From positions 6,090,579-6,154,578 of the forward strand of contig JACBWW010000017.1 in assembly GCA_020086605.1 (NCBI GenBank): DNA of 64,000 nt, written 5' to 3'. The notes beneath the pieces are model-generated. The model searched no databases. It was not told the origin of the DNA and saw only the letters and a list, made by a program, of their open reading frames with translations. A program made the position numbers and the translations under genes. The stretch is from Lanius collurio (Eukaryota > Chordata > Aves > Passeriformes > Laniidae). This document shows positions 45,501 through 57,900 of this stretch, piece after piece. Numbering within the stretch: position 1 is the stretch's first letter; the number at the start of each line of letters is the position of its first letter.

Positions 45501-48500
45501 GAGCAGGGACATGGGTGGAAGCTGCCCTGTCATGAGATGAGCTCTCCCAGCCTGTGCAAACCGTGTTCTCCTGACATCCCAGAGCGACCCTTTCCTCTAG
45601 GTCATTTGGCCAGAAGTCAAGGGAACAGTATTGCTCTGAATGTAACTACAGGAGGGGAAAAAAAATCATATTCAAGGTTTAAAATCACTTGCTGCAGGGG
45701 TTGTTTCCATTGGCAGAGTTGCCAGAACCAGCGCAAATGATTCAAAACATTTTTTTAAATGAAATTCTCAGATGATGTCAGAGCTGAGGCTGCTTTAGCA
45801 AAACCAAAAGAGAAGGAAGGTTGAAACCAAAAAGAAGAAAAAAAAACTTCACCATTTGACATGGAGGGATTAGGAGCTTAAAATTATTTTTATAGGCTAT
45901 CCAAATATTTGAAAATTTGGAAGTTCATAGTTCCAGTGCTTTTGCTCAGCTCTAGAGTCCTGCCAGCCCCTTAGTGCAAGTCACACAATGCAGCCAGCTG
46001 GGCTGGACTCACTAAACTCACAAAGCCTATTTTCTGTAATCCAGCCCTGCCTCGCATTTCCTATAGGCTCACCAACAAATCCCACCACCTTTGCCTGCCT
46101 CAGTTTCCCCCTCTGTCAAATACAGAGATTTCTATCCTCTGCTATAAAGTGCTTTGAGATTTGGCACCGAGAAGTGCAGGGAAGCATCTCCTCCTGTGTG
46201 GGTCCCGACGAAGGAGCAGACTGATCACTCAAGGAAAAACAGCAGCTCTTTGTGTGACTCTTTTTTTTGTACACCACTCGTTTCTGTTGGACACAGAAAA
46301 CCAAGGATGAGGCTGCTGAGATGCTGTTTTCTATCATGCCTGGGACCTGCCTGCTTCTCCAGGGCTCCAGAATCACATCTTTGTCACAGCTCAGCTAACC
46401 CACTTCATCTTTATTGATTAATAGGTCATAATCCTATTTTAGTGAAAACATAACCGTGCCCATGGCCAGAGGATTCAGGTATCGCCGACGTGGAGATTAC
46501 AACCTCTTAGTCTGAACACAGAGAGTGAGACAGACTGTCAGAACAAGAGCACTTGTTAAGAGGAAAATCAATAGTGAGCTATTTGGGGAGGAAAAAAAAC
46601 AAATCCCCACCACCACAAATGCATTAAACATAGGCTGCAGTGCTCCAGCTTTGTATAAGCCCAAATTAAACGTGACCATAATAAACTGTTTACTTTCTTT
46701 GGGTTTACCCAGTAGAAAGGAGATTCCAGTTTGCCATAACGCCTGTGACAGTGCAAGTGTTGGGTGTAGTTTGTGGGGATATGGTTGCTGTTAGGAAGTT
46801 TTGCTGGAAAATACTTCAGCATTTTCCCTTCCTTCCTTTGGAATTGTAGCTAATTGTGAAGTGTTGGAGCTGTAGCTTTGGCTAGTTATATCCTCACTGA
46901 GGAGTCAGTTGCTCAGGAGAGTTTGGAGATGCAGAGATGGGTGTCCTGCCTATTCCCTTCCTTTCCTGTTTCACATTGTTAAAATCCCACGCTGAGACTG
47001 AGGGGATTCATGCCAGTCCTTGTCTTTGATGCCCAGGCAGTGCTTACCTTCTCATCCCCCACCATTTGCCAGCTTCCCAGGGACTGCATGAACACCCAGC
47101 CTGGAGCATCAGGGAGGGATCAAAATCCTGTCCTTTGCAGGCAGCCTGCAATGCACAGTGCTGGTTTCACCCCCAGTTTTCAGGCAATGCTGCTGCTCTT
47201 CAGTTTCCTAGCAAGGGTGCGTTTGAGAATGGGTGACCCCACAGCTTTGCTCCCTCTCTGGAGCCAGAGAGACACAGATTTAACAGTAAATAATGAAAAA
47301 GAACTAGATTTCCTTTGTTATGCAGCTCATTGAATGAGGTTTCCCACATCTGTAGAAGTCACCACATCTTTTATGAGATTTGACTGTCAGCAAGATGTTA
47401 TGAATCCCAGATGTTAAAATATGGATTTATTTATAACTCAGAGCCTATAATAGAGCACTCAAAAAGATTATATCCAGCCCCCCTCCTCAAAAGATCTTCC
47501 TGAAATAAAAGCCTTAGCTTTTATTATTTTTAAATTATTATTGCCATATGATTTATCTTGGATATTACCTCATTAAATGTCCTTTAATTACTGCGGCTTG
47601 AGGGCTGGTGCACATTTGGCTTCGAGGAGCATTGGGCAAGGAGAGCTCAGCACCAGTTCTCCCATTCTGAGTGAGATTGTTGCTGCTTGGAGGCTGGAGG
47701 GCAGCGTGGGCAGAGGGGTGGCATGAAGGAAATTCAGCTCCAGGAGCTCCTTGGCAAAGTGCAAGGGAGGCACAGCCAGCTCCGGGCACCTGCCAAACTT
47801 GGAGCTGGAGGTGTTTGGTATCCATTGCAGCCCCAAGGAAATGCTCTGGTCAATAAAAAAGCAGTTCCTCACAGCTGGTGACCATTACACCGAACACAGC
47901 GTAGGACATGCCACAGCTGCTATTCTGCCGGAAGATGGAAATGTTTTTGGAACCGCTCTTGGAGCATTTATTCCATTAATGCTCTCTCTCTCTCCCTCCT
48001 CCTACCCCTTGCTTTTCAAATCGCTGCAAGGAAAACCTGCAAGTGGAAGAGGAGGGGCCCTCCATGGGCACAGGCTACGCTGAGGGCTGGGGTGCAAATA
48101 TTCCTCTGGATTAATTCTCCAGCAACAGCTCTGGGCCCCAAAGGGAGCTTGTGCTGCTGGGAGCTGTGCACTGGCACACAGCAAGAAACACTCTCTGCCA
48201 CATCTGTCTCACACTGCAAACAAAGAGGGCAGGTCTGAAGCGAAGCTAAAAAGCCTCATCCTGCACAAGAGGAACAGAAAGTCAGTGATTTTCCCCCAGG
48301 TCACACAAGATGCTGGTGGCAGCCTCAGGAATCATGGAACAGGTGCTTGAGGCAGTGGTGGCTGAGAGCAGCCTTCCTTCCCATCCTCCCTGCTCCCTCC
48401 TTCCCATCCTGCCTGCTCCCTGTCACCTCCTCTGCCATGGCAGCCCCAGCTCCCTTCTCGTTCAAGAACCCAGATTTTGGAAATCTGGCCTTCCATTCCC

Positions 48501-51500
48501 TTCCCTTTCTTTTTTGAAGCTAGGTCATCTCCTGGGGCTGGCTAGGAGAGTGGATCCACTTCAGAGATGGCACAGAGGGTCTGGCCAGGTGTGACCATGC
48601 CATGAACCCCTTGGTTGCCACCACTGCAGCCTTTAAGGATCAAACCCATTGTCCACACTGCAAAGGTGTTCCGGCTCTTAGACCATGTCCTGCCCCTTCC
48701 AGCTTGCAAGTGATGGGCTGGAGGGAGGCTGGTGCCTGGAATCCCCAAGACCTCCAGGCTAAGGGCCAGCTGGACAGGCAGGAAGCACCCAGCCCTTGGG
48801 CCCTGCTGAGCTTAGTTCTGCTCTCGTGCCTCACGAGGCCCGTGTTTCACTATGGAGGTGGTTCCTCTCTACAGTCTTTGCTCCTGGGCTGGGGCAGTTT
48901 GGTGTTTTAAAAGCAAGGTGGGAAGGAGGATGCCTTGAAATCATGCTTGGAGGTGGGCCTGTTGCACTCTGGGGATCTGCAGAGCTGGAAACCTGAACCT
49001 TGTCTTCACCACACCATCAATGAGCCGAGGGAAAGGCAGGAAATTGGCTGTCAGTGCTGACACTACACAAATCTCATGGCGCTGTGAGGAGGAGCAGCAA
49101 GTGGATAACCAGGAGAAACTACCTGGGCCTGGCACTCCCTGGCTCCTGGGACATGGTATGGAAAGGACCAGAGCTCTGGTGTAAATCAGCACAGCTCCTG
49201 AAGAGAAAAATCTTTGGCATGAGCTTACAGGACACTCACCAACTTGTAAATATTTTTCTGGCATATCAATTTGTGTGTCATGAGATTTAAAACCTTCATC
49301 ACCCTAACGTTTCCCATCCTGCAGAGAGCTCTGATATGAATATGATATGCACTCAAGAAGGTCTGCCAGCAGTGTGATGTTCCAAAACTTGTGAAATTCC
49401 TCACTTAACCACAATATTATGCATTTTCCAAGCCACATACCTATCTATTACAAGGTCTTTCAGATGGAGCTATAGACAGCCTGTGGGTCATGAGATCCTG
49501 ACCTTGGTGTGTTTTTACTCCCTTCTTCTCATGAATTAACTCCTGAACTATTGACTCTCTGTTGAATGGATAGCAGAGTTCAGCCACATTTTACATACAG
49601 GCTGCTTTTCCATCCTGTATCTCAACAACTGCAAACCCCAAGGACGAGTAAATACTTCAACCTCAGCCATAAAATTGATGTGTTGCAAAATGAACAAAAT
49701 AGGTTTAGTAACTTACAAGCCAGATACCATCAAGTTCATAATGAGCCAGAACGGAGTTTTTGTGTCCCTTTCCTCAGCAGTGAGGCTGAGATCTGGGAGC
49801 AGATGATCCCCTTGCAGGTACTCGGTTTATGCCTTATAGCTTCTTCACTGAAAGCAAAATCCACCTCCAGTTGTGTCAGATCTCAGCCTCATGAGCCCCT
49901 CTGAAAAGATTGACTTAAGAATCACAAAGTGTTCAAGGAAAATCTCCAACTTTTAAGTTCTCTTCTTACCTCCTGGTTTTTGAGTCTGCAGACAACTCCC
50001 TGGTAGGTTAAGGAGCTTTCCTCTGCATTCAGAAATGCCAAAATTCATCAATAAAACAAAAAGTTCCCATGACCTTGTGAAGCACAAAAAAAAATCACTA
50101 GAAGAACAGATATCATCCACATTGCTAATACCTCGTTAACACATCAACAACCACATTCTGCAGCTCTACCAGGGTACAAATGGGCAGGGTGAATGGGGCT
50201 ACAGCTGCTGGTTGAACCCCTATTTTGTCATTAGATAAGGGGCCTTAAAACCTAACGTATAACACTGGCATCATTAGAAGCCATGCAAGCTACTTCTGCA
50301 CTGCACATCCTACTAGACAGAACCCTTAAAAAGTCAAAAATTAAAACCTAAAAAAAAAAGGTTCTGTTTTCTTAGAGGTCAGATGGAAAACATTGTCAAT
50401 TCCTTCTGTTTCCAAACTCTGAGTTCTCACACGCTGTCACCAATTGTTGATTTCTCTGTTTTTCCTTTTGCCTCTGGTTCACGAGTTCTTTTACTCAGAG
50501 TTTGCATTAAAAGGCGGAAGATGCCGAGTTGTTCTTATAATTTGATGTTTATTATTTTCTTATCTATGGTACAGCTGCATGAGATGGGCTTCTTAGTTAA
50601 CAAGGTGGAAAATGGCCCCAAGTTCTAACTTCCAAGGCCATTTAAAGTCCAGTCTATCCAATTAGGGAATGCCAACTAGTTTATTTTTACTTATAACCAA
50701 GTAACTATTCATCCATGATCCACACTGCAGGTTTTTTGAACCAATAACAAACCACACAGACTTGTGAAGAAGGAGAAAAGAAGAAAAAACCCACACCCCA
50801 AATCCTCAATTTCATTATTAAATCACATAAACCTGATTTTTCTGCATCTCTGCATATTCCACCCAGTGACATAACTTTAATTACACAATAACCATCTCAG
50901 TGTTATCCCATAATTTGGAAAGCCTTTCCCAAGGCCTCAGGTCACATGCAGTGTGCTTTTGAAGATCATTGCCTGTCAACACTGAAAGACTAAAATTATC
51001 TGAACCCAGGATTCCAACAAAACATAGCTTAGGGTCTGGTAAAGAAATTCTCATTATATGGAAGTTGCTTCACTAAATATTGAAATAGCTTCATGTATTC
51101 CCAAGGCTTCCTAGCCAGCCTGGCTCTGAAAAACACCCCTCTGTGCTCCTCTGGCATCAGAGATGAAAAGTTTGAAGCTTTTAATGCTGAGTCTTCATGT
51201 CTAACTGAAAATGAAAACACAACATCTGTCTCCCCACTCCAAAATACAATAGAGGCAGTGGTGGCATATTAATAAATATTCTCAATAAAAAAATACCATG
51301 AAGAAATAGTAGGGTGAGCCTCAGGGCAGAATGTTTCCATCCTCTTGGCAGGGCAAAGTCACTGATATGCACCCCCAGATTAAGCTGCAAAGGAGAGCAG
51401 AATGGGACTGAACCCACCTGGTGCAACCCAGGGGAGGGTGGGAGCTGGAGAGACGTGTAGGATGGTTTTGTCTGCCTTCCCAGGTGATCTCCATCAGGTA

Positions 51501-53090
51501 TAAACAGGGCAATAGCACTTCCCTGTCCCAGATATGGCTTATCAGGAGAGGCTGATGATAGATGAACTCAGGTCACATCCAGGCTGCCTACACGTGTCGT
51601 CACTGGGGCACCTTCTCTGCAGACATCAAAGGGGCTCCTGCTGCCCTGGGCTGGCAGAGGGATTCCTGCTGCCTCCCAGGCCTCGTGGAGGGAGGTGATG
51701 GCAGCACTTGAATGAGGCTTGGCAGTAGGTGGTCTGAATGCTCTGGTACCTCCCCAGAGCCTGGGCACAGGATCAAACACCCTCCCAAGTGCACCAAGAA
51801 GCTGCTCGTTCCCTGGCATCGCTTTTGGCCCATGCTCAGTATCCCATGTGGGCATGGTTCAGGGGAAGGGTCAGGGAATGTGACCTTATAGGCAAGACCA
51901 CTCTGTGGGATGTTTTGAAGGGTTGGGGAGGAGGTGACTGTGGATATGAACCATGTTCTTGTATTTATCTCCAAGGCCAGGTGGGTCTGGTTCTCTCTGG
52001 CCCTGCTTGGTTTGCTGCTGCAGCCGCAGCTAAACCCTCTGACTGAAGTTAAAGATGGACCCTAAAGACTAAAAAAACCCATATTAAAAGGAAAATAGGC
52101 AGCTAAATTAGCATCACATTTAGGCAAGCATCAGTTCAGCTACGGCTCCTAATGCCTGAAGCCTTGCTGGAACTATGGCCAATCACAATGAACTCCCCCC
52201 ACTAACAATCCTTAAAAACTGATGCCTTGGTTCCTTATAAAACATCAAAGTAAGGAAATAAAAAGGAGAGAGGAATGAGGGAGGTTAATATTTCCCCAGG
52301 TTTTCTCAGCTAGGCTGTGTGTCTCTGAGCAGAGATCAAGGCTCCGTGTGTTTGGGATGTCAGACACTTGCCTGGGATTTCAGCCTGCCCCAGCCACAGA
52401 TGTTCTGTGTGCTCAGCCCATCCATATAGAGCATTTTCCGCAGCCTGACAAGCCCAGGATATTCATGTGCTGCATAATTTTTTTCCCAGGAAATCCTATG
52501 AGAATCCTACAAAGCGGGAATAATAAAATATACATGATACATCAGTGTTCACTGAACGAATTAGCCTTTGCTGCACTTCATCTCTCTTCTTGCTCTTCCT
52601 CTGTCCTGGCTGGAAACTCCTTAGGACAGAGTGTGCTCCTGAGTCCTTAATGTTTGAAGGGTGCTCTGGAAGTCCCAACTTGTCTTGGTTGTCACATGGC
52701 TCCACTGAAGCTGGCTGGGCTCTCTGTGGGGGAATTGGAGATTTACTTAAAGCAAGATGGCAAAATATGGCTCCTGTGCTTCCTGTGCTTCAGTTTCCAT
52801 AAGGGCAAAGGATGCAAGGAAAAAGGAGAAACAAACATAAATGGGAGAAAAAAAGGAGGACATGCAGATGTGAGGAGCATCTGGATTCATCTTGAAGGGT
52901 TGTTTTGGAGGTTAATTTTCATGTTTTGAGGAGCATTGATGTTGAAAATGCCCTCTCAGAAGGATAATATAAGGTTTTAAGGCACATATACAAGGCAAGG
53001 CCCATTGAGATTGCAAAGCAAATAAGAGCCCTCCCCAGCAACAGAAGAAGAAGAAATTAAAATTAAGAAAGTAAGTTTAGATTAACTATT
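39570..53090. other. Intergenic DNA without supported genes
   Basis: All open frames are below about 135 codons and show neither recognisable motifs nor a splice-consistent series. I found no tRNA-like cloverleaf. The sequence at 40170-40420, including the CpG palindrome TCGCTAGCGA (40272-40281), has the texture of a conserved non-coding element. Pyrimidine-rich direct repeats occur near 48370-48430 (CCCATCCTgCCTGCTCCCT type). Confidence 0.6.
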
Positions 53091-53091
53091 T

Positions 53092-53284
53092 GGAATAAAT
53101 TCTTCCTAGTATGGTGATGAGGCCCTGGCAGAGGTTGCCCAGAGAAGCTGTGGCTGCCCCTGGATCCCTGGAACTGTCCAAGGCCGTGTAGGACAGGGCT
53201 TGAAGCAACCTGGGATAGTGGAAGGTGTTCCTGCCTGATATTTAAGGTCTATTCCAACCCAAAACATTCTATGATTCTATTATA
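53092..53284 (+). mobile_element. CR1 LINE 3' end (forward orientation)
   Basis: The forward CR1 tail is clear: 'aataaattcttcctagtatggtgatgaggccctggcagaggttgcccagagaagctgtgg', 'ctgcccctggatccctgg', 'ggcttgaagcaacctgggatagtggaaggtgttcctgcc', 'ttaaggtctattccaacccaaaac' and ATTCTATGATTCTAT. About 190 bp remains. Confidence 0.93.
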
Positions 53285-54914
53285 AGTCTCTCATAAGATG
53301 TTTCCAGACTTTGTTTTAATATTTTCATGTAAGTTTGTTTGCATCATTTGCCCACAATGAGTCACCTATTTAATAAAATTAGTTTAACCAGTAAATAGAA
53401 ATATCTTATTTTTCTACCAATCAGCTGAACTTCACTCCAAAAACATCTGAGCTGGTGCTGCAACAGATTCCCCCTCATCTTTGCATCCTGGGGTGCTCTG
53501 GTGACATGGAGAATTTCCCTTTCCTTCCCCAGCAAAGTAGCTTTGTTGGAATCACTGCTGAGAAAATATTTTACATGGATATCACATGCAAGGTATCCAG
53601 ACCCTGCTTACCTAATCAAAACCACAGCAGCTCAAATCTTGTTTGTGACTGACTGAAGAGGCTGGGAAGGCTACTCTCAGTGTCCACTGTCAAATACCCA
53701 CTGTCCTTGCTCCAAGCCCAGCTGGCTGGAAAACTCCAGGGCTCTTGAGGCAGTGCTGTCAACCAGACATGTGCTGTGACAGAAAAATAGGTCAGAGTCA
53801 TCATGTTGTGGTCTGATTCCCAGTGTGTAGCCAAGGGCATTTCTGTGACTGAGTCTTTAAATATGGGGGGGAAAAAAAGAGATGAACCTTAGGGATGCTG
53901 CAATAAGCACCGTGACATTTTGGCAGCACAGGAGTCCTTTGGTCATGGGGCCTCCTGGAAACAGCCAAACATTCCAGGAATGGCTGTGGGGAAGTGCCTG
54001 GAGCATTTTAGCCAAGGCAAAGCTCTTGGACACGAAGGAGAGCTCTTCAAAGGCACAAAAGGAAACCTAACTCCTCTTGAATTTCATGCTTTGGAAAATC
54101 TACCTAGCCATAGTATTTTTTGCTTGACAGGCAAATTTAGGCTCAGGTTTCTCCTTTTTAAAATAAGCTTGACAAACTAATTAATTCAAAAAATCCAGCT
54201 ATCATGTTCTGCTCTTGCTTGTGACACAGTAACCATTAAGGCATTAGGAGATAAATTTATCTGAGCTCCAAGGGAGGAAGTTCCAGGTTATACCTGGTTT
54301 ACATAAATAGTAGGTCAGCCTGGTAAAGTATAAAGTTAAGCACACAAGTAAGTCTCACCAGGACTAGGGAAAACATTAATGTGATTAAATATGTCATTAA
54401 GTGATGACTCAGAAGAGCCAGACTAGAGGACACTGCAGAAATACTTCAGATTTATTTCCTCTATGTTTCTGTCTGGATGAACACATCCAGGGGTTCAGGC
54501 ACACCACAGAATCCAGGTAAATCCCGCAGAACCTGAAAGACAGAATGACAAAACACAGTGGAGACAATGTCCATGACCTGGCAGATAAAGACTGACCTGC
54601 AAAAGAACTGATTTAGCTGTGAATTTTCCATCAGCTGAGCTCTTTGATCCTGGCTTTCCATCCCAGGTCTCAGAGGCAGAGTAGGTAACTTTGTGGTCCT
54701 TAAGGTATCTGTTGGATTCTGGACACATATAAACCTAATAGACTTACATGTTATTTAGGTTTATTCATTGTAAGGTCTGGAGGAAATAATTCTTGGGCTT
54801 ATCACTTAAATGTATATCATTTAGGAAAAAAAGTATGATAAAAAAATTCTATAGATGGAAAATCAAATACAAACCTAAGAAATTGGTTCCTGGGATTGAC
54901 AGTTCTTATTGTTG

Positions 54915-54957
54915 GAAAAATAAATAAATAAATAAACAAACAAACAAATAAATAAAT
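54915..54957. repeat. Tetranucleotide microsatellite (AAAT/AAAC)n
   Basis: AAATAAATAAAT passes into AAACAAACAAAC and back to AAATAAAT, about ten units. A simple repeat. Confidence 0.92.
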
Positions 54958-57900
54958 GTTGGTTCTAATGAAAATTTGTCAATCTCAATTGTTTTTATGT
55001 GCAATCTTATTATGCCCATGTCAGGTAAGCAGCATATCCTTCTGTCATCTTTTGATGCCCTACCAGAGTCACCTCTAAGCTATTTCCTTGCTTTTCTATA
55101 AATCTTGAGGGCCCTTTAAGCCTTTCAGTGCAAGCTGTATATATTTAAATCCTTTCACCAGTCCTGTGACTCCCTCCAATTTATTAACTCTTCTTCCATT
55201 TGCCCTCTAAACCCCTGGAAGATATTCTCCAAAATTTTTGCTTCCTGGGATTCTGTGCTGCACACTAAATGTGAACAGAAAATCTTCATTCCTCAAAAGA
55301 TAGATGTACAATATACATTAAATATTGATTGCCTGTGATGAGACCAGCAGCCAATCAAGGGTCCCACTACCCCAATCTCTTCTTGCTTTGGCAGTTCCCA
55401 GATTTCCCCATCACTTGCAGATAGTAGTAACATTTTTTCTGCAGAATATCAGTAAAAGAAGTTGAAGTATAAGGCCAAAACAACTCTGCAAAGCACCACT
55501 AGAAGCACAGGAGCTCAATGAACTGTCTCCTGTTGCAATTAGAGTTTGAGATCTATCAAATGTCCTGTTCTTAGCAGATTTTGTGTATGCCAAGTGGATT
55601 TAATCAGCTTAAAATACCTTGTGCTACTGATACCTTTATAAAGTGCCAACTCTATTAGCACTGTTGTCCCTATCAACAGGGAAAAGGTAAGTTTACTTTG
55701 ACAGGATCTCCTTTCCATGAACCAGTGCTGATTGGTATCGACTGCATTAGTGTCTTTATTAATCTGGTACATTTGAACTGATGTACTTATCAGCAGTTTA
55801 TTATTGTGCTAGAATTGATACAGTCTCCAATTGTAACTCGCAGACACTCTGGAAATAATGAAATCCAATACTAACAGCCCTCGGGCAGCTTGGTGAAAAT
55901 CCTGGGGTTCAAGTTATCCATTTAGCTTGAGTCACTTGCTGCTTAATGACCACAACAAGTATTGGTGGAGCGGAGGTATTTAATTTTCAACACACAATAA
56001 GACTTTGTCACTGGGCTGTTTCACCAGTACAGCACAGAGGTACTCACTCAACAATTCTTCCCTCTGTCCTTTTGCCTCCTTTACCAATATCCTACAATTT
56101 CTGACTGCTCCTTTTTACTTATTGCTAAAATAAGCTTTTTTTTCCTCTGAATGTGCCAAGTTTGTCTCTGTGAGTGGGCACAGAGACATTGCCCTATAGG
56201 TAGGACATTTTGGGACAAAGGCAAAACATGCTTCACTGAATTTTTAGCTATCAATCACATATTTCCTTTAATTTTTTCTTTTAACTTTTTTGGCTTGAAA
56301 ATTATATTAGCCTTAGGAACCTGGCCATTTTTAGCAGCTCAACATGTGTGTAGTGTGCCCATATATGTGTGTGTACATGCGTGTGGATTCTCTCCTCAAT
56401 CTGCTGCTTTTTGTGTGCACATTAGAAAATCTGCATACTCCCAGTTCAATCCCTGCTTCTGTTTAATTCAGGCAGTAAAAGGAGTAGCTGGAGATGTCCT
56501 AGGAAGATAAAGGAGCTGGGTTCAGGAGCCATAAAAGCCAAACATCTGCTGGAAAGCAGGACACTCCCCCCATGGCAGAAGCTGGTGCTGGATACCTGCC
56601 AGCTTCTCCTGCTTTCCCACACCAGGATTTTTTCAGCTGTCACTGCAGCAGCAGCAGCAGCAACTTTAACTTGCAGAAGAGAACAAGGACTCAGAGGTGT
56701 CTCAGAGGGGTGTTCCCCCCCATTCCCATGTGCTGCTGGGAACTTCTTAAAACTTCTTAGAGCAACTTTGCTGTTAGAATTGATAATCATATAAATATAA
56801 ATTCCTGTGTATATCCCTCTTTTCCTTACCTGAAGAATAAAATACTTGTCCCCTGACTGGGAAAGCATCTTGCTTCCATGGAGAAGAAGCTTCAGAGGTA
56901 GACCAGGTTAATTACAGGTATCACCTGAAGGTTCAAGGTTCAATAGTCAGTATAAAGGAACATCCTTCCTTTGGAAAAATCAGTGCTGGGCTGGCCAGTG
57001 TTGGAATAAAGACCTCATCTAGGCAATATACCTGAAGGATGACCACCCAGTGGGGCCTGTGGGATCCCTCTCCAGGTATCACCTACAGGTAGTGCAGCAA
57101 TAAATTTAAATGAAATGGTTATATTTAGAATTTTTTTTTTGTCTGTGAGTTGAATCTCATCCCACCATGCCTTGTTTCAAGCCCCAGTTTACCCTTGAAT
57201 TATCATATTTACACCCTGCTATTCTGAGTAGAGCCCTTCAAAGACCTCTGCTAACCAAAGGTGTCTCACCACCACCGTGGTGTCCTCTCCCCTTCTCATG
57301 CTTGCCATGGGTTCCTGATTCCTGTTTGTTTTGGAAAAATCCACATTTCCCAGGTGCCCCAGACCAGCCCTGTGATTTCGGGTGGACTTGAATCCTACAT
57401 CATCTGTACAGGACACCAAAGCTGGCACTGCTTGAGCTTCACCAAATACCTTGGCCTTAGAGGACTTGAAGCATCGATATTTGACGCAACATGGGGGGAC
57501 AGCCCCGATTCATGATGACACTCAATGAGTGTCCCAAGAGCTTTCCTAAGCCATTGGGTGTCATCAGTAACGTCAACAAGAAAAAGGTCAGCACATTTTG
57601 TGGGCAGATCTCTGACCTCCTGGACAGCCCATGATTTCCCAACGCTCCTGTGCTGCGACAAGAGTGATACATTAACTTGATAAGCTTGTGCAGGTTTGGC
57701 TTGAGGAATCTCTCCAGCTGTTTTTCTTCTGCCATTCCTTTTCTTGTTAGACCTGGGAAGAAACTGAATTCTCAGAGAATTCTATTGTTGCTGTAAAAAA
57801 TAATTTGCTCAGCTGCAGAGCAAGCCAGGCAGAGTGAGCTGTGACTCTTTTCCTTCCTTGCTGGCTGCCTGTCTGGCATCACTTTCCCTCATAAGCTGGG